64,000 nucleotides of DNA from Cliona cf. orientalis (GCA_963930775.1 OZ005705.1:1798001-1862000), one strand, 5' to 3'; positions 1 through 12,703 are shown, numbered from the stretch's first letter. Numbers and translations: made by a program. Notes: a model not told the origin generated them from the sequence alone.

Positions 1-3000
1 CGCGAAGGAGACCAAAGTCGGCCACTTTGCACGTCTCGTTGTCGGCCACTAGGATGTTGCGTGCAGCCAGGTCCTGCCGAGAGTTGACAGAATTTAATGT
101 GGTGCACGGATTTACAAAGCAATAGAGTGTGGTATACATTATGACACCGAGCAACAATTCAAAATTTTGAATAAGCAGACTTCAAACGTAGTGCTTAGGT
201 GCATGGCGACCTTTACCATATACATACAGAGTATATAGCTAATGGGACATCTTTCATGATTGAATGAAGTACTGTGCAACAGCCCGTCCCAAAACCTAGG
301 GGAATCCCCTTTTCCCCTTCCAATCCCAACTCAGGCATATCCATGCAAACAATGCAAGAAATAGTGCCACTTCATACACTATCAGTGTTGAATGCATAAC
401 TCACTCTGTGGACGAGCCCCTTCTCAGCGAGGTAGTGCATTCCCATGGAGATGTCAATCATATACTTGACAAGCTGCTTCACTGGACGTTTGTTTTTCTA
501 GAGAGTGGTGATCAGTACAAGAGATATGATCACAAACAATTTGCAGTCAGCAGTATAACTTGCACACTGACCAATGCTCTTTCCAGAAACAAGTGATCGA
601 AGGCATATATATCAAAGGTTTTGGTCCCACCCCCAAACCCACATCAAAGAAAACCCAGCACTGATGGGATATGAGGCCAATATCCCTTCTTACAACCATG
701 CTGGAGTGAACTCTACTCAAATGACTCCCACTCACATTCCCCGTAAATTTTAGTAGACAAATTGAAGTAATTAGCCTCTCTAATTACTACTAATCATGTG
801 AAGTATAGAAGATGTAAATAATTACGACGACAAGCATTGTGCACTCTCGACGACGTACATGTATGTACATAATACAATTACATAGGTAAGAAAAGTACTT
901 GTACTCTCAGCTCACCATTAGGAACTTCTTGAGGTCACCATTTCTGAGATACTCCAACACAATCCACGGAGACTGCATGTCTAGAGAAAAGAAGGCATAA
1001 TATTGTGACACTGCTATGTCATTACAATAACATAACACACACTCAAACTCAAAGCCATATCACGTTTACATTATTTTATCAGTTCAGTCTCAGAATATTT
1101 CAAAGCTACATAATTTGATGCAGCTGCCCCTAAATAAACTACAGTGAAACCTGACCATAATAGTCACCCATAGGCCACAAATCAGTATTATTAAATTAAA
1201 GAAGTGTTTGCCATGTAAGTGGCTGTACCAAAAAGTCGGCTGCCGGCATGCCTTAATTACACCCGTACAATTACTGCATAGTATATACCGTATAGCCAGA
1301 AATATTGGCGGGAATTAAATTTGGCGGTTGAGCCCCAAATCGCTATTACAAGAATATTGGCAGATTTAAATTTGGCGCTTTGGTACGGGATCGCCATACG
1401 TATATAAGCGAGTAGGAAATTTTGGCGGATTTTAATTTGGCGGTTGTAATATAGACCGCCAAACCGCCAATTTTAATTCCCCACCAAATTTTCCGGCTAT
1501 ACGGTACTCTTGATAGTATAATATATTATACTCATTCCTCACCCTGCTGCACCACTCCATAGAGCCGCACAATGTTGGGGTGCATCATCTGAGACATGAT
1601 GGTCATCTCTCTCATGAACTCCGCCTTCTCTTTGGACGAGGAGCTCTTCTTTGCTGTCTTGACAGCTACCTGGATGGGGGCTACCCCATGCTTGAGCATC
1701 GCTCTATACACCTGGCCAAATTGACCTGCGGGGAGGGAGGGGGAGGGAGGGAGAGAGGAGCGGGAGAGAGAGGGAGGAAGGGAATGGAAAGAGAGGGGCG
1801 GGGAGGGAGGGAGAATGTGAGAGAGTGAAAGAGAGAGAGAGTGATCGAGTGAGATGATCAAATTGAAAACATTCGCATGCAGTATATACTCATGAGCGCA
1901 CAGTCTACAAAATTCTTTTTTGTTTATTCTCCAAGTTGATACTGAAATTTTGCAGTGGAGTGATACAGACAATAAAGGTAGTGATGCAAGAGACATCAAA
2001 GGTACCCTTATGAGAGATGAAAGTTTACTAGCTGTACTATTGACCATCTAAATAAGAAACTTATAACTGTATCTAGTGTCAAGAACTTCCCAGTAGTACA
2101 CACAGGCTCAAATAAAATAGGTTTGCTATAACTGACAATTTGTATGACAATCCTAATGTACATTACAAAATCAAGCAGTGATCACCACAGGAAGATCCAG
2201 AGGAAGATCTATCGCCATCATCCTAATGAACTCCTAGGTCAGTTCAGTTCAGTTGCTATCAACACAGACAGAAATGAACGTGAAGGCCTCCATCTATAGA
2301 TAATAGGCTACATGTACATGTACATGTACAGCTACATCAGCTGATCTCCCTGGCTGACTGGCTGGCTAGGGCTGGCTATACAGCAGGTCCCTGAAGGCAT
2401 CCAAGCAATCGCATTAACATACTTTTACATCTTCTGTAGACACTACAATCCACCACTACTAATATACATTGTCACATGTGTATACTCACACACACGGTGA
2501 CAAGAACAGCAGAATCCATTATAAACAGTGGTCTTATATGGACGAGACAATGCTGCCTCATTGTCGTACAGACATGTGATTGGGTTAGCCTCCTATATTA
2601 GTCCCCCCAGCCCCCTTCCCCCATTCCTATACATAGTTCTAGATTCACTCCACCAGCCGGCACTATTGGTTAGTTTCTGTCACTAATGGCTGGAGACACT
2701 ATAGCCACTTCCTCTGCATAGGGTGATGAAACACCCAAATAGGTACATGTACTAGCTACATGTATATGCACCAGCCTACACTAGCACTGCATAATCATAA
2801 GCAAGCAGGTCACTAGAACAAAATATAAGAGTGATGCAGTGTTAAGCATCAAAGCAAGGATATTAACTTTGTAGTCTACACGTACATTAAAAGCAATTTT
2901 ACAAGGATTAAGAGCAGCACTGTGTCCCTCTACCACTCTCAGTGATTTCCCACACAGGATCGTCACATGGCAAGCCATCGCTGGCCCTTATGCGCTAAAT

Positions 3001-6000
3001 ATAAGGAGCACACTGATTTTTTTTCTCAGCTCTACAACAATCAATGGTACTGGTACTGCATGGTACCGGTACTGCTCCACTGATGTCTAAAGTAACGTGG
3101 AAGAGAGCAAGGCCTGGATGAAATCCCCACCACACCCCTACACATGAACCCTGACCCCTACTCAAATAAGCGATATCTCCTATCAGCCAAATCTAAACCA
3201 CCACCCATCGATAATTACACACTCCCAGCTCATGTACTGTATGCCTTAATTACACTGCAATTTAGGACCAATTAAAATTTAATTTGTCTCCATAAGGCTC
3301 AATGTTCATATTATGTTACAGAGGTGCTCTAGTCTAAAGATGGTTAATCATGAATTTTAAGGCACTGATGCTGAACATCTGAGACATGCATGTACATGTA
3401 CATGTAGGTAGCCTTGGAGCACAGACATTTCCCACCAGAGATCGAGTCCCCTTCCTAGAATTCTAAACTGTACACACAGAATAGTACTACAATATCATTA
3501 TCAGAGCATATCTGATGTGAAGAACCAGCAATTGACAATAATCCCAACAGATCTCATATCAAATTTTGGGGACAAGGCTATATAAGAGCACATTAGAATC
3601 CTGTCTCTATCTACATATGCCAGAACAAAATTTAACATACCCTCTCCAATGGGTACGAAGTCTTCCAAAGCATCCCTGGAGATGTAGAGTGCTTCTTCCT
3701 CGAGGTCTGAGAGTGTGGAGTCGACGTGAAGGTCGTTGGTGTCACCGTAGATCTGAATGGCGCTGGCTCCGGTGGCCTTGGCCCACTCCGGCCGGGGAAG
3801 GTAAGAACCATCGTCGTCAGTAATCAGACTGTGAGGATGTGAGTGTGTGAGTGTGAATGTGTGTATGTGTGAGTGCCTTTTCGCTCGCTTAAACATAACT
3901 TGCAATTTCGGCCCACATCACACGGGTGTTTACCTGGGACATAAGTTGCATAAATTCATATGGCATTTATGGTACGTGTACATGGGTGCCTACCCAGGAG
4001 TGGACACTTTCCCCAGAACTCTAAATGAGTATACGATAGTTTTTAAGTGTGTGAGTTTGTTAATTATGTGTTTGCATACGAGCGTGTGAATTCATAATTA
4101 TGTGTACTCTAACGTGTGAGCACACACAACTACATATACATGTACACAAGTGAGTGAGTGTGGGTGGGAGTGTACACATGGCGATGTGAATTGGATCTCT
4201 AGTGCAGTCATCACAACAGTGCACGATTAAACATCTTAAGTATGCAATAACACACTTAGAATACAATTCTAACTGATAAACTAGCTAGCGTACAGCAGGA
4301 AATCATCTCCCAAAATGTAAATATTTATTATGTGAGGTTCACACATGTACAGTACATTAATTGTTATTTAACACTCAGCTACTATTCCCGGACTCGCTTC
4401 AAAATTTGCACCATATGAAATATTTCCACTACACGGTATAATGTCCACAAGTTGTAGGTGCTACTACGGACAAGTGTACATAATTACATACATAATAGTT
4501 ATCTGCCAGTAATTGGGGTGCATGAGATGCATGAAATGCATGGTCGAATGCACCCCAAATACTGGCAGATAACTACCGTAAATCGCGAATATTTTGTGTC
4601 TAAAATATTTCATGCGATAAATTTTCGCGTTAAATAATTTTCGGACAAACGACCCTGTACCTCATTATCGTTAATATTGCGCATGTATTTTCGTGCGTTT
4701 AATTTTCGCACAAGCCAGGCTGTCCGAAAATATTTTAACATCGAAATATTCCCGATTTACGGTATTATGTTGGTACATGTAGTTGACCTCTGTTCATCAT
4801 TGGCCTACGTTATGATGACCCAACCCCTTCCCATACCCGGCAAATTGAATATAAAAACTTTGGTTAATTGCTAGGCAACTACCAACAAACATACATGTAC
4901 CATGTATCTACATGCAATATGACACTGTATCAATGGATAGTCACGGTAAGTACAAGTACATGTGTACATGTAACTCACATTTGTTCCTCAGGAAGGTCCG
5001 GGGCATAACTCAGAGCTCTCTCTGTAAGAAATGAATACATGTACAGGTCATCTTCAGACAACCTGACGTACTGTGCCACACACACTAATGTGCTGTTACT
5101 GGCATACACATGTATAATAATATGTGCAATGCAATTATGACATTCCACCAATAACTCTGTATCTCAGCAATATAATATTATAGGCATTAAATTTTAATTA
5201 TCAACATACACATACATAGCAGTAACTGAATATTACATGCCATGTGCAATGTATTACACATATCACGTATGTGCATTAAATATGAGCACTGATCAACTTA
5301 CTGAAATTTCCCTTGAGAGCCAGATGATCATGAGCAGTGTCCTCCACTTCATAGAGAGGTCCGGGAGGTGAGAGAGGAGTCCGTGCCTTACCCCCTCCCC
5401 CTCCGGCTTTGGCGGCAGCTGCACCCCCTCCCCCTCCGCCTCCCCCTCCCTCTCCTCCTTCACCATTGCTGGCTTCTCCATTGCTACCCTGCACTGTCTG
5501 AACCTTCTGTAGCATGTTGATAAGTAGCTGCAGCTGACTCGAAGTGAAGCTTTGCGCCAAATCTTCCGGCACTACCGTACTCCCACTCTCGCTCGATTCC
5601 GACCGTGTCACGCTTCCGGCCACTAGCTGATTTAATGATGACATCACATCAACAGCGGGTGCGCTAGCGCTAGTGGTAGTGGCATCATTAGGAGTACTGT
5701 CATCCTCCTCCACCCTGGTACCAGAGTCACCACAAAGCTGGACATATTCATTGGAAGCCGTCGGCTGTTTCTTAAAGGGTGGGTTGGCTGGTTTAATACT
5801 CGGACTGGAATTCGGGGAATGGGATTTCCTCGGTCGTGGTTTGGGTTTGGGTTTCATGGAGTGTGCAGAATTGACTGCCTCCTTATTAGCTACCCGGGCG
5901 GGGGACGATAGCATCATCTGGTAAGGGTCATCGTTTTCGTCCAAGACAAGGTCGGGGCTTGTGATTTCAATATCCGTGTTCGATCTCTTGGGGGCCTTGG

Positions 6001-6766
6001 GAGGCGGATCCTGAGCAGTGCTGCTCTTGGTGAAGCTGGCTCCGTATCTTCGTTGATGGGGTTGCGGCCGTTGACGACGATCGTCCGAGTGCAGCGGGGC
6101 CGGGGGTGGGCCCCCGTTCGTATGAGCGAACTGGTGGCTACCAGGCCTCTCGAAATTTCTAGGCATGGATCTACTGTCGTATCCCGCTGGTGCGGGAGCC
6201 AGTGTAAAGCCACCGCCTCCTCTTTGGCCGTCAACAGTGCTGCGTTCCCGGACGGGAGGCAGAAGCTCGGGGTCAAGATACGGCTGTGGTCCTTCATCTG
6301 GAGAAGGGAGAGAGTTGTTTCGACCGACGTCAGGATTTCTATAGACGTTGGGCCTACCATGCCACGAGGCGTTTGCATCAAAAGTCTTTGCCGGCTTTAC
6401 ATTGGGGGGCATGGTGAACGAGGGGGGAGCTTGCTGGGGGGTGTGTATGGGAGAACGGGGGGAATGGTCAGCGGCATCTGAGAGCTGGGGTGGGGGGTAG
6501 GAGGGGGGAGGGGAAGGTTGGATCCTACGGTACTCCTGCTGATAGTGCTCACGCTCTGCCACTCGTAGTGTGCTGCGCTCACTGAATGCTCTGAGGTTAG
6601 CGCTGGAGCCTGGCTTGATGGCATCCATCCACTGAAGCCTCTCCTCCTGTGCATGTGAGTGTGTGAGTGTATATTTGATTGGGGGAATACGATATGAGGG
6701 TGAGCACATGTAAATACATGTGCGTAGCTAGGTCACTATAGTCAGTGTGCGCGTATGTGAGTGAGT

Positions 6767-6824
<58 letters not shown>

Positions 6825-9289
6825 AACACACACACAGGTGTGTATGTGTGAATCAGCAATTGCGCTTGTGTATCCAGAGTTTGCATGGTTATTAGCAACA
6901 GAGTGTGGTGACAGTGTACTAAGCCAACAACTTAGCCCAACAAAAGAGCTCACTGCTGATGGCTTTCGGGTGACAGGTGACCATGGACAGATAGCATCAA
7001 TAAACGACAGCTGTTTGCACAACAGGGAGCATTAGGAGATGTACTCCACAGTACATGTACAGTAAGTGCTAACTAGCAATAATTGCTGTTAAAGCTGATA
7101 ATAGCTACTATCAGACAACACACACACACAGGTCACCTATATACAGAAAAGGTCCCCTGGGACAAAAATTTAATGACATAGTTAATTATGCCAACTTTGC
7201 TAAATTGAATGTGGAATTATCAATGTAGTACTGTATGTAGGCTTTAAATTTTTAGCAAAATGGCAAGAGAATAGTTTAAGATTGTTGCTTCGGATGGCTA
7301 TGATACTTTGGAGATTCAAGGTGCAGCAAAAATTTCAATTATGGTACACACGCAAGGGATTTCACTGCAGCATAATGAGACTGGCCGTGTACTCATACTG
7401 GGATACTTACATTAGAGCTGGCGTTGAGAATCCACGGAGAGCCGGAGTGACCTTGCATGGGCTTCCCCTTGAAGTGAACCTCAAATGGAAAATCTGCTCC
7501 CTTTGGTGCATTGTTCACCTCCACCTTGGTGATACTAGAGAGAAGCAGCTGCCCATCTGGACGACTCATCTGGGTGGACATGCATGAAAGGGATGGAGAG
7601 GGAAAGGGGGGAGAGAGAGAAAGAGAGAGGGAGAGAGCAATGCATACATGAATAAATGTAAAAGTGAGTGTGTGTGCATATACGTATAAGAAGGTTGGAA
7701 GGTTCAAAGACTCTAGCTAAAGTGACATGTTTTCACAGGAGAAAGCACACAGGAACTACCTCCTAAAACACAGTGAAGCATAACGCATGCAGAAATAACA
7801 GCATATGGATACAATACACAGTGGCATGGATGGGTAAGGTGCCACAGAGAAGTCCAGACCATTATATGCACAGACCTAAAAGATGAAAGTTGTTTCTTTC
7901 TGGACCAGCCCCCTCACACACACAGAACAATATCACTGGTGAGCTTGCAGTGCACTAGCTGGTAAACAATAAAATTAATTTTCTAGCACATGGGTACTTC
8001 ATCACCATAAATGGAGGCCACCCTCACAAAGGATTCTAGCCAGTACCATATAGTACACATACTGTTCTATACGCAATTATACCAAGAGCACTTAGATAAT
8101 GCATAGGTACATGTAACAGATTTCTATAAATGGAGGTCGAGATTTATCACCTCCCTCATAAGCCTTCTGGGCCAGTCCCCCGAGGCATCCAACCAGCACA
8201 CACCCGCACCCACAGTGCTCATATTACTATTATTGCAAGCAATGTCAGCATAATGAGACACTTTGCACTTTGTCCTTTTATAGGGTATAAGGGGATACAT
8301 GTGTACATGATCTCAAATTCGAGCAGATAACACTTACATCACCAGATTTGAAGTAGAGGAGGTAGGTAGACCCACTGACTTTGAACATGTGGCCCTTCCA
8401 TCTCTTCTTCATTCCTTCTTGTTTCAGGATCTCTAGTTGACCCACCTTACTGCGCATTGTCGCCTAAAGTATATATGCGAGTACCAATGCATACATGTGC
8501 GTGCATGTATGAGAGTGTGTGTGTACATATGAATGAGTGAATATGTGAGATTGTTGGTGCAAATGGTTAAACATTTACAAATAGTAAGCTCATCTTTATC
8601 TTCTACAACTAATCTTAAAAGCTACATGTACACGAACTACGTACAGATGTATATCATAAATTATGACGAGCAATGGCAGAATACTACGTACTGCATGAGA
8701 TTCCTAGCCTCAAGAACTAAGAGTGATGATCTCACTTCAGTATGCTTATATACCAGGGTACCAGCCCCTTCAGAGAGAGAGAGGGGGGGGGAGGGAGGAG
8801 GGACCAGACGAGCATTATAGTGGGGTCCAGGAATTAGCAAATTGACAGGATGCCTTTTGATTTACACGATGCCTTGCCCTAAGCATTACCAGCATCAATA
8901 TAGCCAAATTATTACCAAAGACAGATAGATTGCATTTTTCAATTCAAGGATAGATACAGACCAAATCCTGACTCAAAAAACTAGTTGTTAGCTGCTGGGC
9001 TCATCCTATGTGAAATGGGATTCTAGAAACCATACTGTACTATACTAGCTGAGCTTGTGCCAGCCAGAGGGTAGCTAGCTACATGTACATGAGTTTTGTA
9101 AATACCTAGAGCTATCAAGCTGCACGCAGTGGTGTAGCCACAGATGCATGGTTGTAGAGAGACAAACTTGGAAACTTAGACAAAGTAGTCTACGATCTCT
9201 ACTTTAGAAAGAATTCAGCAGTGCACTATAATTGTTTTATTTCTCCAACCCGCCCATTTTCTTACAGATAGAATATATTTACTCACCAT
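1..9289 (-). CDS. PH-domain tyrosine kinase, copy A (3' end outside window)
   Basis: Likely cytoplasmic signalling tyrosine kinase. Exons in coding order: 9289-9287 (start codon only), 8463-8338, 7569-7411, 6646-5302, 5021-4979, 3828-3641, 1725-1543, 980-916, 497-405, 73-1; phases agree throughout, giving about 759 residues so far. The first three exons plus the start of the fourth form a PH domain (KKRWKGHMFKV strand, closing helix EERLQWMDAIKPG). A proline-, serine- and glycine-rich linker of over 430 residues follows, with PPPKAPKR and tyrosines in NEYVQL and PLYEVED contexts that could recruit SH2 proteins. The kinase domain has an intact glycine loop (GEGQFGQVY), the lysine in VAVK, HRDLAARN split across an exon junction, and VADFGLL, so it should be active. 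The C-lobe, and by analogy with copy B a ZU5/UPA/Death tail, would lie left of base 1. The family cannot be named; the PH domain recalls Tec-type kinases, but no SH3 or SH2 is visible. The intron at 7410-6647 holds a long TG/GA microsatellite. Confidence 0.85.
1286..1506. mobile_element. MITE, TACCGTATAGCC family
   Basis: A 221-bp element whose ends are imperfect inverted repeats of about 40 bp, beginning TACCGTATAGCC on both strands. It is filled with repeats of a TTTGGCGG word in both orientations and has no coding capacity. It lies in an intron of kinase copy A. If TA is read as the target duplication, the terminus is CCGTA. Confidence 0.8.
1726..1850 (-). other. Long polypyrimidine tract before kinase N-lobe exon
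   Basis: On the gene's sense strand this is a roughly 110-base almost pure C/T tract ending in the CCGCAG acceptor of the copy A N-lobe exon. It is far longer than a normal polypyrimidine tract. The mirror-like purine/pyrimidine composition could form triplex DNA; that is inference. Confidence 0.6.
3920..4020. repeat. Degraded copy of CCCGGGTAAGCACC repeat
   Basis: Contains TTACCTGGGACATAA and CCTACCCAGGAGTGGACACTT blocks matching the ends of the elements at 17652-17801 and 52471-52630, in an intron of kinase copy A. It is too degraded to define its borders. Confidence 0.5.
4497..4574. repeat. Near-perfect hairpin palindrome
   Basis: Two 27-base arms (4497-4523 and 4548-4574) are inverted repeats with one mismatch, separated by 24 bases of ATGCAT-rich sequence. 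It abuts the MITE that starts at 4574. Probably a fold-back mobile remnant; no coding capacity. Confidence 0.85.
4574..4764. mobile_element. MITE, TACCGTAAATCGCG family
   Basis: About 190 bp with ends TACCGTAAATCGCGAATATTT and its imperfect inverted complement. Interior words such as TTTTCGGACA and GGCTGTCCGAAAAT recur. A second copy in the opposite orientation lies at 62336-62490, which supports mobility. Intronic in kinase copy A. Confidence 0.85.
6773..6836. repeat. (CT)n(CA)n compound microsatellite
   Basis: A CT run is followed directly by a CA run in the intron upstream of the large linker exon of kinase copy A. Simple sequence; no other function visible. Confidence 0.9.
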
Positions 9290-9512
9290 TGTTTGTCCCG
9301 CTTGGTGCTTAGTAGTTCTTTACATGTGCCTGCACCATGTATGTAAGAAGATCAAGGGTTTGTTTAGCCGCGGCTCCGCCCGAAAACAAGAAAATTCGCG
9401 GTGGGCTTCGCGGGGACAGGTACCTAATCAAGTAAGGGAGTCTCCTGAGTTCTGCCACGCCCACATCATATCGCATGCTGAACTTTGCACCCGCGTTTCT
9501 AAAGACGTGAAG
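9290..9512. promoter_or_regulatory. Bidirectional promoter, kinase copy A / RBM34
   Basis: About 220 bp separate the two divergent start codons (9289 on minus, 9513 on plus). The stretch must hold both transcription start regions and both 5' UTRs. No clear TATA box is seen. It contains GC-richer words such as CGCGGCTCCGCCCG. The upstream in-frame codons before 9513 are judged to be UTR. Inferred from geometry alone. Confidence 0.55.
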
Positions 9513-10490
9513 ATGTCTGAACTGGCCCAATTATTTTCCAGCTGCGAGGCTGCTGTGCCACAGTTCGAGGTCGTCGAAAGAAAACAAGCACCTGTAGAAG
9601 AACTTGGTTCCGTTCCCGATGCCACCAACGAGAAAACTAAAGAGTCAGATGTGAAACACCAGCCACGTACACGTACACACTCGAGTTCACGACCCACCAA
9701 GCCACGTGGTGGACGAAAAGGAGCACATGATATCAGAGACAGTAGAACCGTCTTTGTTGGGAACATACCTAGCACCAGTACTAAGAAGCAGATCCTACGG
9801 ATGTTCAAGACGTGTGGAAAGGTCGAAAGTGTGCGACTTCGCAGCTTGCACATCAAGGAGGGGAAATTGCCGAAGAAGGTGGCCGTACGCAGACAGAAGC
9901 AGTTGACAGAGGAGAGCACGTTCAATGCTTACGTGGTATTTTCTTCAGAAGAAGAGGCAGAGAAGAGCCTCAAGCTAAACGGCACTCTCCTTAACGGCCG
10001 TCACCTCAGAGTCGATTTGGTGGCTAAGAAGGAATCGACAAAACTCAAAGAAACTCATTTGTCCATCTTTGTGGGAAATTTACCCTTTACAGCTGACGAG
10101 GAGAAGCTTCGCAGCTGCTTCAGTGACTGTGGTGACGTGGAATCGGTCAGGATCATAAGAGATGCCAAGACGGGAATTGGTAAAGGGTTCGGCTTTGTGT
10201 CATTCTCTGACAAGAGTGGGGTGATGTTTGCTGTAAAGCAGAACAGAAAGATCGAGTTGGACGGACGGAAGCTGAGGGTATTCAAGTCAAAAGATGAGCA
10301 GACATTGAAGCAAGCGAAATTTTCTGGACTGAGAACTGAAAAAATGTCAGGAAAGATGCTCACTAAGAAGCATTTCCCTTCTGACAGAAAGAGTGGTAGT
10401 ATAGTAAAGAAAAATTCTATCAGGGCTGGAGAGAGACTTAAGAGAAAGGAACCTTCAAAGACCACAAAGTCAGCTCATGCTAATGTATGA
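9513..10490 (+). CDS. RBM34: RBM34 / Nop12-like nucleolar RNA-binding protein
   Basis: A 325-residue protein from a single uninterrupted exon. The first RRM (about residues 75-170) opens with RTVFVGNIPSTSTKKQ and carries the long basic insert typical of RBM34/Nop12 (KKVAVRRQ). The second (about 185-262) has RNP2 IFVGNLPF and RNP1 GKGFGFVSF. The C-terminal 60 residues are lysine- and arginine-rich, as expected for nucleolar targeting. Family role: yeast Nop12 helps pre-rRNA processing for the large ribosomal subunit. The ATG at 9513 is chosen because the protein then opens MSELAQLF; the frame is open further upstream, but that part has no family-like content and overlaps the promoter of kinase copy A. 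It lacks introns, unlike every complete neighbour. A possible AATAAA lies at 10807. Confidence 0.9.
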   Translation: MSELAQLFSSCEAAVPQFEVVERKQAPVEELGSVPDATNEKTKESDVKHQPRTRTHSSSRPTKPRGGRKGAHDIRDSRTVFVGNIPSTSTKKQILRMFKTCGKVESVRLRSLHIKEGKLPKKVAVRRQKQLTEESTFNAYVVFSSEEEAEKSLKLNGTLLNGRHLRVDLVAKKESTKLKETHLSIFVGNLPFTADEEKLRSCFSDCGDVESVRIIRDAKTGIGKGFGFVSFSDKSGVMFAVKQNRKIELDGRKLRVFKSKDEQTLKQAKFSGLRTEKMSGKMLTKKHFPSDRKSGSIVKKNSIRAGERLKRKEPSKTTKSAHANV

Positions 10491-11007
10491 TAGCATAGGT
10501 ATAATAATTGAACACATGTACAGGATCGAGCTGGTCCATGGCCGAACACTATGATTATCTGCATGGGCTCATAACAACAAATTAAATCATAACAGATTTC
10601 ACTATAGAAATTACCTATTATACACATAATTATATAGTTTAATGTTACAACAATGTCATCCCTAATAGCTTTCTGAAGCATCAAAATAATCGTGAAAATT
10701 GGCACAGATACAGGTGATTTTAAAAGTTTGTCATCTGTTTTCATTTTCAAATTATGCCACTTTAAAGTATTTGACGATTACATAACATTGTATAATTTAA
10801 GGACATAATAAAAACTATTATACATAGTGACCTTTACCATAATATACAATGAAGCCACTAGGGATGTGGTAATCATTTCATAATATTTTGTTTTACTTTC
10901 AGACAATGTCATAATAGTATATATATAAGATATTTCTATTACTGATTAATACATACATGAGTGAATAAAAATAGACCCCAATCTTGACACTTAAAAAAGG
11001 TATGTTG
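10491..11007. other. Convergent intergenic gap, RBM34 / kinase copy B
   Basis: AT-rich spacer between the RBM34 stop and the copy B stop, holding both 3' UTRs. One AATAAA (10807-10812) is on the RBM34 strand. A GTGACCTTTACC word, part of a motif that recurs across the window, lies near 10828. Nothing else recognised. Confidence 0.6.
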
Positions 11008-12664
11008 TCACATGTGCAGTTTTCTGATTTCTTGAGCTCTTGTGGCATCCACATTCTCCACAGCATCAACCAGCTCCTGCCAAGTGGGTTTGGGATCCAC
11101 CTGTTTTAGCCATTTTTCTAACATTGCACGCAAACGTTGTCGAACTCCCTCTTCATCCCTTTTAATGTTGTCCAAGCCCTCAACTCCTAGAAGACCTCCA
11201 ATAATTTTCCAGTCACTTGCAATACCAAGTAACATATTGTACGCAACCCTTAATTCTGGCCGATCTAAAAATTACAATAATTATCATAAAAAAGACTATG
11301 AAGATTCTATGTAACAATGGTTTATCGGTATCCGCTCTTCAATGAACAAATTGCACATGGGTCTTCACAGTACCTCAGTGCATGCTATCAAATAACTTGC
11401 TTTATATTAGCTATCATCAGTCATATTACTGTATAATGATAGAATCTGATAATTAAATTTTTCATAGAAAGCCAGAGACGATATACATGCTCTTGATCTG
11501 ATTCCATTCTTTTTCACTGAGCCACTTCTATGATAAAATTTAATAACATGGGCTAGAAGAACATTAAATATAGTCAATTAAGATAGTAACACTGAGAACA
11601 ATTGGCCGAGCTTCCACATTATACTCCCTCAATATTATTAGGATCCACTCATAATAATAATTATAAATATTATCACTGGGCATTTATGCATAGTATTTTC
11701 ATGGATGGAAATTTTCATGATATGAAAAAATTATACCCACAAAAATTACCCAGGTGCATGGAAAATGTTGGAGATTTGAGTGGGGCACTAAAAGTTAATT
11801 AAGCTATAGCTGAGAATTTTTGCTACAGTAATGGAATTGAATGCAACAAAATTTCAAGGAGAATCCTATGATGACTACTGATTAATATTGCCGCCTTCAC
11901 AATTCCCTCCCTCCCTCCTTCCTTCCCTCAACCACTTACCCAATGCCTTCATAAATTGGCTCTGATTCAGTGTAGTGGGCAATGTTTCTGAATCACTGTA
12001 ATTTTTTAAGAGATGCTATAAAATTCCTTCCCTATAATAATTGTTTTCTCACCTATCAATAATATTGTAGTATGAATTTATGGAACCTATCCATGAGTAT
12101 TGATCATTGATTCACAATAATCACTAATAATTACATAATAACATGAGATACCTGTTAAAGGTAAAGCAAGATCAATATCCAATAGACTGCTTTTGGTACA
12201 TCCCACAAATTTGATTGGAAGCTTAAATTGGTTTCTGGGCTTCTTTAACATGATAGTCATTTTCACCCGAGGAGGATAACTATTGTCATCATATATTGCA
12301 TCAAATCCCAACTTGATGTCTGACGCTTTGATCTATTGATGCATGTAGTATTCACACACAGAAATCATCATAAAATTTAATGGCCATGGATATCACCCAA
12401 GGTAACATCAATAGTACTTTATTATAGCAACTTATTCCTTATTACTTCAGCAGCGTTGGGATCCAGTGCTATATCATAAAGTTCCCGTTCACAGCTGCAT
12501 AGAATCTTGAGTTGTAGCTCTGTACCTTTCTCTGAGCTGAACTTAAAGCGTCTAAATTGGTTGATAATATTGTACCCATCTTCAACTGGGAATTGCTCCT
12601 TCAAAGCCTGCAAAAATCAAAATTTCCACGTTGGTATATTATTGTTGTCAGGGTTTCATCCAGT

Positions 12665-12703
<39 letters not shown>

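Noticed and set aside
5914..6481. Long alternative frames over the proline-rich linker of kinase copy A
   Set aside because: GC-rich low-complexity coding sequence keeps other frames open; only the minus frame with PH closing helix and phase-matched exons is supported.
9324..9512. 63-codon N-terminal extension of RBM34
   Set aside because: Open by chance over the 5' UTR and shared promoter, and overlapping the copy A first-exon region; the downstream ATG gives a family-like N-terminus.
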